Positions 40,001 to 52,000 of a DNA stretch of 64,000 bases are shown here, in pieces. Location: positions 1-64,000 of the forward strand of contig NZ_BDCE01000052.1 of the NCBI RefSeq assembly GCF_001613345.1, given 5' to 3'. The notes below the pieces were generated by a model that ran no database searches, was not told the DNA's origin, and worked only from the letters and a program-made list of their open reading frames with translations. How positions within the stretch are numbered: position 1 is the stretch's first letter; each line of letters starts with the position of its first letter. Origin of the DNA: Nocardia uniformis NBRC 13702 (lineage in GTDB: Bacteria; Actinomycetota; Actinomycetes; Mycobacteriales; Mycobacteriaceae). The translations under genes and the position numbers were made by a program.

Positions 40001-43000
40001 GCCCTGGGCGGGGTTCAGCCGATCCAGTGCCGACTCGAGTTCCACCGCGGCGATTTCGGAGATGGACCGGCGGCCGGATTCCGAGTCGAGGTCGGCACTC
40101 GGGTCGAGTACACAGCGATGCAGGACCGAGGCCGTATCCACCTCGTCGGTCGGGGCGACCAGTAGCGACCACTGTCCCACGGCATTGCGCCGCAGTCGGG
40201 AACGCAGCATATCGTGCCGGTGCAGTAGCGCACGCACACTCGTGGTCAGCCCCGCCTCGTCCAGGCCGGCGGGCAGACGTAGCACCACATGCTGGTCGAA
40301 TCGGTCGAATCCCCTACCCCACTCCGTCATCCACTGCGCCACCGGCAAGAGCGGCAGCTCACCCACGCCGCCGCCGGGTAGCTCCGCCAGACCGCCGGTG
40401 GTCTCCGCGGCGTCCTCGGCGATCAATGCCAGCCGCGCCGCCGTGCGCTGTTCGAAGACATCCTTCGGGCCGAACACCACGCCCCGTGCGCGGGCCTTGG
40501 CCACGACCTGGATCGAAACGATCGAATCGCCACCCAGGACGAAGAAGTCGTCCTCGGCCCCGACCCGATCGATACCGAGGACCTCCGCGAACACCTCCGC
40601 CACAATCTGCTCGGTCGGCGTGGCCGGTGCTCGGAATACCCGCGGGGTGAACACCGGTTCGGGCAGGGCGCGACGGTCCACCTTGCCGCTGGTGGTCAGG
40701 GGCAGGTCAGCGAGCACCATCACCACATCGGGCACCATGTAGGACGGCAGCTGCCGACCCACGGACTCCCGCACCGCAATCGGGTCCAGGACACCGCCCG
40801 CCGCGGCCACCACATAGGCGACCAGCCGCACAGCGGCGGCGTCGCCCGCTTCAGGGGAATGCACGGTCACGACGGCCTGTTCGACTCCCGCCACGTCGGT
40901 CAGCGCGGTCTCGACCTCGCCGAGCTCCAGCCGCTGGCCGCGCACCTTCACCTGGAAATCGGACCGGCCCACATACGCCAAAGATCCAGCGCCGATGTCG
41001 GACTCGTCGGCCGCCCAGCGGACCAGATCGCCGGTGCGATACAGGCGATCGCCGGGTAGCCCATAGGGATCGGCGACGAACGTCGAGGCGGTCAATGCCG
41101 AACGGCCCCGATATCCGCGCGCCACACCTGGCCCCGACAGATACAGTTCACCCGCCACACCGGCGGGGACCGGACGCAACCACGAATCCAGCACCACCGC
41201 ATCCACACCGGCGATACCCGACCCCAGGGTGATCTGATCACCGGCCCTGAGTTCGGGGCTGATGGCCGCGATAATCGTGGTCTCGGTGGGTCCGTAGGCA
41301 TTGAAGAACCTGCGCGCACCGGCGATGTCGGTACGCGACCAGCGCGCTACCAGGTGCGGTGAGAAATGTTCGCCGCCAGCAGAGACGACCCGCAGCTCAT
41401 CGAGCCCCTCCGGTGCCACCGACAGCGCCACCGATGGTGTCCAGAACAGATGGCTCACCCGTTGCGCGCGAAGGAATTCGGCCAGCGGTTCCCCGCCGTA
41501 CACGTCGTCGGGTGCGAGAACCAGGGCAGCGCCGGCGGGAACGGCAAGCAGGATCTCGAGCATGGCGGCGTCGAAAGTACGTGCGGCCAAGCCCAATACC
41601 CGGGAACCGGTGTCTACGGCATATCGATGGAATTGCGCGGCGGCCACCGCGGCGAGTCCGGCATGGGTGATCTCGACACCCTTCGGGCGTCCGGTCGAGC
41701 CCGAGGTGTACACGGCGTAGGCAGTATTGGCGGGGCGCAACGACCCGCGCCTGTCCGCATTGGTCAGCGGGGTGCGCGGACAGAGTCGGATCTGTGCCGT
41801 CACGGCCGGATCATCGACGACCAGCCACGAAATACCGTCCTGCGGCAGCGATGCCACGTGTTGCCCGGTGGTAATTCCCACCGGTACACCGGAATCGGTG
41901 CACATGAACTGATTGCGGCCCAGCGGATGACCCGGGTCCAGGGAGAGGAATCCGGCTCCGGTCTTGGCGATCGCCCAGACCGACAGCACCCACTCCAGCG
42001 AGCGCGGGACCCCGATCGCTACCACCGATTCCGGACCGGCGCCGCAGCCGATGAGATGGCGGGCCAAGCGATTCGACGCTTCATCCAGTTCCCGGTATGT
42101 CAGTCGCCGGTCGCCGTCCACCACCGCATCACCACTGGGATTGGCCGCGACCGCCGCCGCCAGCAACACCGGGAGCGTCACATCGTCTGCGCCCGCCAGG
42201 GTGTCGAGTTCGGGAGTACCGTTGCGGCCCCATTCGCGGAGCAGCCGGTGGCGTTCCGGTGGCGAGAGGACGTCGATCGCGCGCACCGGAAGGGCGGGAT
42301 CGGCAATCATCGTTTCCAGTACCCGGTACAGACGGCTGGCGAAGTCGGCGATGGTGGCGGGATCGAAAAGATCGGTGGCGTAACCGATGTCGACCGGTAT
42401 CGAGCCGGTGTCGTCCGGGGTATCGGTGAGGGCAAGTGTCAGATCGAACCGCTCGATACCGGTGTCGGCGCCCGACGCGGTGACCGCGATGCCGGGCAGT
42501 GCGATATCGGCGTCGTCGAGATTGTGGAAGGCCAGCATCACCTGGAACAGCGGGTTATGCGCCTGTGTGCGTGGCGGATCCAACGCCTCCACGATCTGAT
42601 CGAATGGAATCTCCGCGTGCGCGAACGCATCCAGATCCGTGCCCCGGATCTCGGCCAGCAGGTCCGCCACCGAGACCGCTTCATCGATCCGGGTGCGCAG
42701 CACCACGGTATTGACGAACATGCCGATCAGATCATCGAGTTCCGCCGCACCGCGGCCGGAAACCGGCGTTCCCACCGCGATATCGCCGCGGCCCGACAGG
42801 CGCGACAGCAGCACCGCCAAGGCCGCGTGGAAGACCATGAACACCGTGACGCCGTGTGCCTGTGCGAGGCCGTGTAATCCGGAGACCACACTTGGCTCCA
42901 GAACGAAGCCGTGGGTCGAGCCCCGATGCGATGCGACCGGCGGGCGCGGACGATCGGTCGGCAACTCCAATACCTCGGGCAGATCCCGCAATTGGCCAGC

Positions 43001-46000
43001 CCAGTACTCGAGCTGCCGCGAGAGCAATGACTCCGGATCGCTGGTCGAACCCAGCGATTCCCGCTGCCACAGGGCGTAATCGGCGTACTGCACCGGCAGT
43101 GGCACCCAGTCCGGTTCCCGGCCAGCGGACCTCGCGGCGTAGGCGGCCGCCAGGTCGCGGGCCAGCGGTGCCATCGAGAAGCCATCCGCGCTGATGTGGT
43201 GAACCACCCAGACCAGCACGAACTCATCGGGGGCGATGGTCAGCAGCCGCACCCGCATCGGAATCTGCTGTGCCAGGTCGAAACCCGTCGAGACGACGGC
43301 GGCGATCGCGGTGACCAGTTCGTCCTCGGCCACCGGAGAACCGGTCATTTCCACATCCACCGCGGTGGCCAGTTCCTCGATCGGGACCGCGATTTGGCAC
43401 GGGACGCCACCCTCGTCGGGATACCTGGTGCGCAGTACCTCGTGCCGTTTCAGCACATCGCGCACGGCATCCGAGAGCGCCGCCACGTTCAACCGTCCCG
43501 ACAGGCGCAATACCATCGGAATGCTGTAGGCCGCAGATTCCGCCGCGAAGCGGTTCACGAACCACATGCGCTGCTGTGCGAACGACAGAGGCACCCGCTT
43601 CGGACGCGTCCGCGCAACCAGCCGCGCGCCAGTGTCCACCACCGGCGAATCCGTGCTGCGAGCGGTCAGCAATGCCGCCATCGCCTCGACCGCCGCGGTG
43701 GCGAATACGTCGCGGACACCCACGGTGACACCCAGACCGTCGGTCAGCCGGGTCGAAAGTCGGGTCGCCGATAGGGAATTGCCACCCAGTGCGAAGAAGT
43801 CGTCATCCAGGCCGACTCGGTCGAGCCCGAGGACTTCGGCGTATACCCCCGCCACGAGCTGCTCGGTCTCGGTCGCGGGTGCTCGGTAGGACGCGCGGGC
43901 CGTTGCCGGATCGGGCAGTGCGACCTTGTCGACCTTGCCATTGATCGTCACCGGCAGCTCATCGAGCACCATGACGACATCCGGCACCATGAACCCGGGC
44001 AGGCGATGCCGCACCGCGGCCCGCACCGCCGCCGGGTCCGGCACGGCTCCCGGACCGGCCACCACGTAGGCGACCAGGCGCGCACCACTGTCCGGGGCAT
44101 GCACGATGACGACGGCCTGTTCGATTCCCGGTACGTCGGTCAGCGCGGCCTCGACCTCGCCCGGTTCCAATCGTTGGCCGCGTACCTTCACCTGGAAGTC
44201 TGCACGTCCGACGTAGACCAAAGTACCCGCGTCCGAATCGGATTCGGCTGCCGATACCCAGCGGACCAGGTCGCCCGTGCGATACAGGCGCTCGCCCGGA
44301 GCGCCGAACGGATCGGCTACGAAACGCGATGCCGTCAGCCCCGCACGACCCCGATATCCTCGCGCCACACCCGGACCCGACACATACAACTCACCCACCA
44401 CACCGGCGGGCACCGGACACAACCACGAATCCAACACCCGTACCGAGAGATCGGCTACCACCGATCCCATGGTGATCGGTTGGTCCACCAGCAATTCGGC
44501 ACTGCCGGTGACCCAGATCGTCGCTTCGGCTGGACCGTACAGATTGTGCACCCGTCGGCGACCTGTCGCATCGGTGCGCGACCACCGGGCGACCAGCGCG
44601 GGTGGGCATGCCTCACCCGCCGCGGTGAATACCTCCAGGTCGTTCAGCCCGCCGGGGTCCATGGTGGCGGCCACCGTCGGGGTGAGGACGGCGTGGGTGA
44701 TGCGCTCGGCGCGCATCAGTTCGGTCAGTGGCTGCCCACCGTAGACATCCGATGGGGTCACCACCAGAGCCGCCGAACCGGATACCGCCAGTAGCAGTTC
44801 GAAGATCGCCGCGTCGAATGTCCTTGCGGACACGCTCAATACCCGCGACGTCGCACGTACCGCATAGCGCTGCCGCTGCTCACCGCACACGCCCGCGAGT
44901 CCGGCGTGGGTGACCTCGACACCCTTCGGGCGGCCCGTCGAACCCGAGGTATAGACGACATACGCGGTGCAGTGCGCATGCAGCGGCGCACCTCGGTCCG
45001 CATCGTCCACGGGGATGTGTGCGCACCGCTGGATCTGCGATACGACAGCGGGATCATCGACCACCAGCCACGATATATCCGTGCACGGCAGTGCCGCCGA
45101 ATGCCGGGCGACCGTAATACCCACCGGTGCACCGGAGTCCGCGCACATGAACTGGTTGCGGTCCAGGGGGTGGCCGGGGTCCAGGGACAGGAATCCGGCT
45201 CCGGTCTTGGCGATCGCCCAGACCGACAGCACCCACTCCAGCGAGCGCGGGACCCCGATCGCTACGACCGTCTCGGGGCCGATACCGAGTCCGATGAGGT
45301 AGCGCGCCAATCGATTCGAACGCTCATCCAGTTGGCGGTACGTGAGCTGCTGGCCTTCGTAGACCACCGCGGGGCCGTCCGGATTATTCGCGACGGCTGC
45401 CGCCAACAACTCCGGCAGCATCGCATAGCGGGCCGCGCGGCCGGGGTTGCCGCCGTGCCCCCACCGTCCCAGCTGCTCTCGGTCGGATGCGGAGAGCACG
45501 TCGATATCTCGTACCGGCGCGGTGGGATCGTGGGTGATCGATCGCAACACCTGGTGCAGGCGCTGGGAGAAGTCCGTGATCGCATACTCGCCGAATACTT
45601 CCGGGCGGTACTGCAATCGAATCCGCAACACGTCCTGCAAGGTGAAGCTGCACGTCAGGGGATAGTGCGTGGCATCGGTCGCGGTGACTCCGCTGATCTG
45701 CATATCGCCGCGCGCGGTGATGCGCCGAATGGTGCGCTCGTCAATGGGATAGGACTCGAAGACCATGACGGTGTCGAAGAGGCTGCCGGTACCCGCCAGC
45801 TCGTGGATATCGGTGAGACCCAGGTGGTGATGGTCGAGCAGGACGGCTTGCTCATTGTGGATTCGAGCCCACAGTTGGGTGACGGTCTCGGTCGGCCGCA
45901 GCCGGACCCGAGTCGGGATCGTATTGATGAACAGGCCGATAGTGCTTTCGGCACCGGGTAGTTCACCGGGGCGCCCCGATACCGTCGCACCGAACACCAC

Positions 46001-49000
46001 ATCGTCGCGGCCGCTCAATTGCGCCATCATGAGCGCCCACGCCGACTGGAGCACCGTGTTGACCGTGACGCCCGCGGCGGCGGCCGCCGTCAGCAGTGCC
46101 TGGTTCTCGCCATCGTCGAGTGCGATCGACCGTTCCGCCACCGCACCGGACTCGGCCGCGGCGGTACCTCCGACCAGGGTTGGTTCGGCACCGTCGAGGG
46201 CTTCCGACCATACGGTCAGGGCCGCGTCACGATCACGGGTCGCCAACCAGGCCAGGAAGTCTCGGTATGAACCGGCCGGGTCGTCACCGACGGGGTCGGC
46301 GTCCGCGTATCGGGTGAAGAGTTCGCTGAGCAACAAAGGCCAGGACCAGCCATCGAGGATCACGTGATGATTGGTCAATACCAGTGCCCACTGATCGGTC
46401 TCCAGCTCCGCCACCACGAATCGCAGCAGCGGCGCGACCGCCGGATCGAAGCGCTCGGCCTTCTCGGCGACGGCGAGCTCGGCCAGGCGCTCGTCAGCGT
46501 CCGAGTCGGAGCTGACAGTGAGATCGACTACCCGCCAGGGCAGTTCGACATCAGTCGAGACCACCGCGACGCTGACGCCGCTACCGGTCGTGGTGTACGC
46601 GGTCCGTAAGATCTGGTGCCTGTCAACCAGGGCGACCGCGGCCGCGTGCAGACGATCAACGTTCAGGCTGCCGGTCAGGCGCAGCACCATCTGCGCGGTG
46701 TACAGGTCGACGCCGGTGGCGGTGGCGGAAAGGTCGGCGTGGAACAGCAATCCGGCCTGCAATGGGGTCAGCGGCCACACATCACTCAGCGATGGGTACG
46801 CGAGTTCCAGTGCGGTGATATCGGATTGGGTCGACCCGACCAGCTCGAAGTCCGAGGGGGAATGCCCGCCCGCACCGAGCGTTTGCGCGTGCTCGGCGAT
46901 CGCCGTCAGCACCTGCGACCACAATGCCGACAGTTCCTCGATATCCGCGCGGCTCGACAGGGTGCTGGGGAAACGGAAACTGGCCCGCAGCCGGTCGTCG
47001 ATCACGATCGCGGTCACATCCACCGCGGTCGTCACCGGCATATCCGGATCCGGGGTGGAGTTCAGTTCGCCTAGACCACCGTCGATTCCGTCCACGCCGG
47101 TGCCGGTGACACGGCCCAGGTAGTTGAAGCCGATCCGGCCCGGCATGCGATCGGGCAGTAGCGCGGCGGTCTCGTCATTGAGATACCGCAGCAATCCGTA
47201 ACCGATCCCCCTGTCCGGAATCGACCGCAACCTCTCCTTCACCGACCGCACCACCGCACCGACCTCGGTGCCGGCCGCCAGCACCCCCTCGAGATCGATG
47301 CCGGTCAGATCGAAACGGACGGGGAACATCGATGTGAACCAGCCCACCGTGCGCGACAGGTCCGCACCGCCGACGACCTGTTCCTCGCGGCCGTGCCCTT
47401 CCAGGCGCACCAGCACCGACGGCTCATCAATCCCGCGGCGGCCGCGCCAGATACGCACCGCCACAGCCAAACCCGCGAGGAGAGCGTCGTCCACGCCGCC
47501 GTGGAAAACGGCCGGAACCCGCGCCAGTAGCGCCCGGGTCACCTGCTCGGGCAGTTCCAGTCGGACCTGCTCGACGACTGCGGCCGTATCCAGATCCGGG
47601 TCCAGTTCGCGCCCGCCCCACACCGGGTCCGGCCCGGCCAGCATCTCCTGCCACAGCGCCAGTTCCCGCACCCGCTCGGGGTGGGTGGCCGCCGCGGCGA
47701 GTCCGTGCGCCCAACTCCGCATGGACGTTCCCACCGGGGCGAGCGTCGGTGTATCTCCGGCCCGCAGCTGTTCGAACGCCGACAGCAGATCCGGCACCAC
47801 AATGCGCCACGACACACCGTCGATCACCAGGTGGTGGGCTACTACCAGCAACCAGCCGGGCACACCGGCATCGGCCGCGTCGAACCAGACGAAGCGCACC
47901 ATGGCACCGGCCGCGGGATCGAGTTGATCCAATGCCGACTCGAGTTCCGTCGCGGCGATATCCGCGATCGCGTCGCGGCCGGTTGCGGAGTCGACGGTGT
48001 CGAGCGTGCGCCGGCGCAGTAGCGCGATCGGATCGATAGTGCCCGGTGGGGGCACGGCCAGCGACCACTCACCGGATTCCTTGCGCCGCAACGCCGAACG
48101 GAGCATGTCGTGCCGATCCAGCACCGCACCGATGGCGTCGAGCAGCGCCGTTTCGTCCAACCCGGTGGGCAGGCGCAGCACTACGTGCTGGTCGAATCGA
48201 CTGAATTCGCTACCCCACTCCACCATCCAGCGCGCCACCGGCAGGAGCGGCAGCTCCCCCACTCCGGCGCCTGCCGACTCCGCTGTCGCACCGGCTGTCT
48301 CGGCCTCGGGCGTCCGGGCGATCAGCGCCAGACGGGCCGCGGTGCGCCGCTCGAAGATATCCTTCGGGCCGAACACCACCCCGCGGGCGCGGGCCTTGGC
48401 CACGACCTGGATCGAAACGATCGAATCGCCACCCAGGACGAAGAAGTCGTCCTCGGCCCCGACCCGGTCGATACCGAGGACCTCCGCGAAGACGTCCGCC
48501 ACGATCTCCTCGACGGCGGTCACGGGCGCCCGGAACGTCTGCTCGGTGACGACCGGTTCCGGCAGCGCGCGGCGGTCCACCTTGCCGCTGGTGGTCAAGG
48601 GCAGCGCGGCGAGCACCATCACCGCATCCGGCACCATGTATCCCGGCAGGTGCCGGGTCACCGACTCCCGCACAATCGCGGGGTCCAGCACACATCCCGG
48701 CCCGGCGACCACGTAGGCCGCCAGGCGGGTAGCGGCACCGCCGTCGGGAGAATGCACGATGGCCACGGCCTGGTCGACGCCGTCGACGTCGGTCAGGGCG
48801 GCCTCGATCTCGCCCAGTTCCAGTCGCTGTCCGCGCACCTTCACCTGGAAATCGGAGCGGCCGACATACACCAGAACAGCAGCGCCCGAATCGGATTCGT
48901 CGCAGGGCAGCCACCGAACCAGATCGCCCGTGCGATACCGGCGCGCGCCCGGTAGACCATTCGGATCTGCGACGAATCGCGAGGCGGTCAGCCCCGGCCG

Positions 49001-52000
49001 CCCCCGATATCCGCGTGCCACACCGGGTCCCGATACATACAACTCACCCACCGCACCGGTGGGGACCGGACGCAGCCACGAATCCAGCACCACCGCGGAT
49101 ATACCGGCGATCGGCCCACCGATTCCCACCGGGCGCTCCGGTGCCAGCTCCGCGCCGGTAACCCAGATCGTCGCCTCGGCCGGGCCGTACAGGTTGTGCA
49201 CCCTGCGCCGAGCCGCGAGATCGGTCCCCGACCATCGCGACACCAGCTGCGGTCCGCACCGGTCGCCGCCGGTCATGACGACGCGCAGATCATCGAGCCC
49301 ATCGGCGTCCATCGACAATGCCACCGCCGGTGTCAGGAACGCGTGGCTGATGCGCTCTCCGTACAGCAGCTCCCACAGTGGCTGTCCGCCATAGACGTCC
49401 TCGGGTGCGAGAACCAGTACCGCGCCGCCGGATACCGCCAGTAGCAGTTCGAGTATCGCCGCGTCGAATGTCCGTGCGGCAACGCCCAATACTCGAGAAT
49501 CCGTCTCGACCTCGGCGCGCAGCAGATGGTCGACCGTCAATGCCGCCAGGCCGGCGTGTGTGACCTCGACGCCCTTCGGGAGTCCGGTCGATCCCGAGGT
49601 GTACACCACATAGGCCGTATTGGATGGGCGCACCGGCGCGCACCGATCCGCATCGGATATCGGGGTAGCCGGGCACTGCCGTATCCGGGTCGCGACGGTC
49701 GGGTCGTCGACCACCAGCCACGACATACCTTCTCGTGGCAGAGCCGCTGTGTACCGGTCGACCGTAACCCCGAGTAGCACAGCGGAATCCGTGCAGATGA
49801 ACTGGTTGCGCCCCGTTGGGTGGCCGGGATCCAGCGAGAGGAACGCGGCTCCGGTCTTGGCGATCGCCCAGACCGACAGCACCCACTCCGGCGATCGCGG
49901 GACACCGATCGCGACCACCGACTCCGGACCCACCCCATGGTCGATCAGATAGTGCGCCAGGCGATTCGAGCGCTCATCCAGTTCGCGGTAGGTGATTCGC
50001 CGCTCCCCGTCCACAATCGCACCACCGGCCGGGTTGCGCACGGCAGCCGCGGCCAGCAATTCCGGCAGCACCACGGGGTCCACGACCTGGGTATTGCGAC
50101 CCCAACCGTCGAGCAGCACCCGGCGCTCGGTTGTCGACAGCACATCGATAGCGCGCACCGGCACGGTGGGGTCCTGAGCCACCGCACCCAGCACGAACAA
50201 CAGGCGCTGGGCGAGCACCGCGATCGTTGTCGCATCGAAAAGATCTGTGGCATAGCCGATATCGATCGGCATCGCACCGGTACCATCGGCGGCATCGGTC
50301 ATTGTCAAGGTCAGGTCGAACCGCTCGATACCGGTTTCGGCGCCCGATCCGGTCACCTCGAGTCCGGGGAAATCGAAGTGAACCTCATCGAGATTGTGGA
50401 AGGCCAGCATGACCTGGAACAACGGGTGATGCGCCTGACTGCGCGGCGGATCCAAGGCCTCCACGACCTGCTCGAACGGAACCTCGGCGTGCGCGAACGC
50501 ATCCAGATCGACATCGCGAACCTGCGCCAGCAGTTCGGCGAACGACACCGACTCGTCCACCCGGGTGCGCAGCACGAGGGTATTGACGAACATGCCGACC
50601 AGATCATCCAGTTCGGCCGCACCGCGTCCGGAAACCGGCGATCCGACAGCGATATCGCCGCTGCCCGACAGCCGCGCGAGCACGACCGTCAGCGCCGCGT
50701 GGAAGACCATGAAGACGGTCACTCCGTAGCTGTGCGCCAGCCCCTGCAACCCGGTGACGACCTCCGGCTCCACCACGAAGCGGTGCTTGGCCCCTCGATA
50801 CGACGCCACCGCCGGTCGCGGACGATCGCTCGGCAGTTCCAATACCTCGGGCAGATCGCGCAATCGCTCGGCCCAATAGCGAAGTTGGCTCGACAGCATT
50901 GATTCCGAATCGTCGACAGCGCCCAGTAGCTCGCGCTGCCACAACGCGTAATCCGCGTACTGCACCGGTAGCGGAGCCCAGGCCGGTTGCCGCCCACTAC
51001 ACCTCGCCGCATAGGCCATCGCGAGATCACGCGCCAACGGGGCCATCGAGAACCCGTCCGAGCTGATGTGGTGCATCACCCAGATCAGCACGAACTCGTC
51101 CGGGCCCACCGACAGCAACCGCACCCGCATCGGAACCTGCCGCGCCACATCGAAACCCACCGACACCACCGCGTCGACCGCATCTGCCAGCGCGGAACCC
51201 GCCACCGGGCACGGGGTCATGTCCACCACCGTGGCCAGCTCCTCGACCGGAACCACCACCTGGAACGGGATACCGTCCGCATCGGGGTACCGGGTCCGCA
51301 ATACCTCGTGCCGCTCCAGCACATCCCCTACCGCGGCCGACAGCGCCGCCACATCCACTTCGCCCGACAGACGCAACAGCATGGGGATGCTGTACGCCGC
51401 CGACTCCGGCGCGAATCGGTTCACGAACCACATGCGCTGCTGAGCGAACGACAGTGGCACCCGTTCCGGCCGCGGTCGGCGACCCAGCCGCGGGCCCTCG
51501 TCCACGCTCACCGCATCCGGGCTCGCTACGCGCTCGGCGAGCACCTCCGCCAACTCCCCCACCACCGACGCGTCGAAGATATCGCGTACCGCCACCGCGA
51601 CGCCCACCCCATCGGCGAGGCGCGCCGACAACCGGGTCGCCGACAGTGAATTGCCGCCCAGCGCGAAGAAATCGTCGTCGACACCGACCCGCTCGATTTC
51701 CAGCACCTCGGCGAAGATCCCCGCCACCACCTCTTCCATCGCGGTGGCCGGTGCCCGGTAGCACACCTGCGCCAGCACCGGGTCGGGCAACGCGGCCTTG
51801 TCCACCTTGCCGTTCACCGTCAAGGGCAGCTCGTCGAGCACCATCACCACATCCGGCACCATGTAACCGGGCAGGCGCTCACCGAGACGTCGGCGCAGCA
51901 GCGCGCCGAGCGGCGCCGGGGCGCTCCATTTCTCCCGGGGCTCCAGCACATTGACCTGTTCGCCGCCGCAACCCTGGCTCGAATCGAGACCGTGGCGGAC

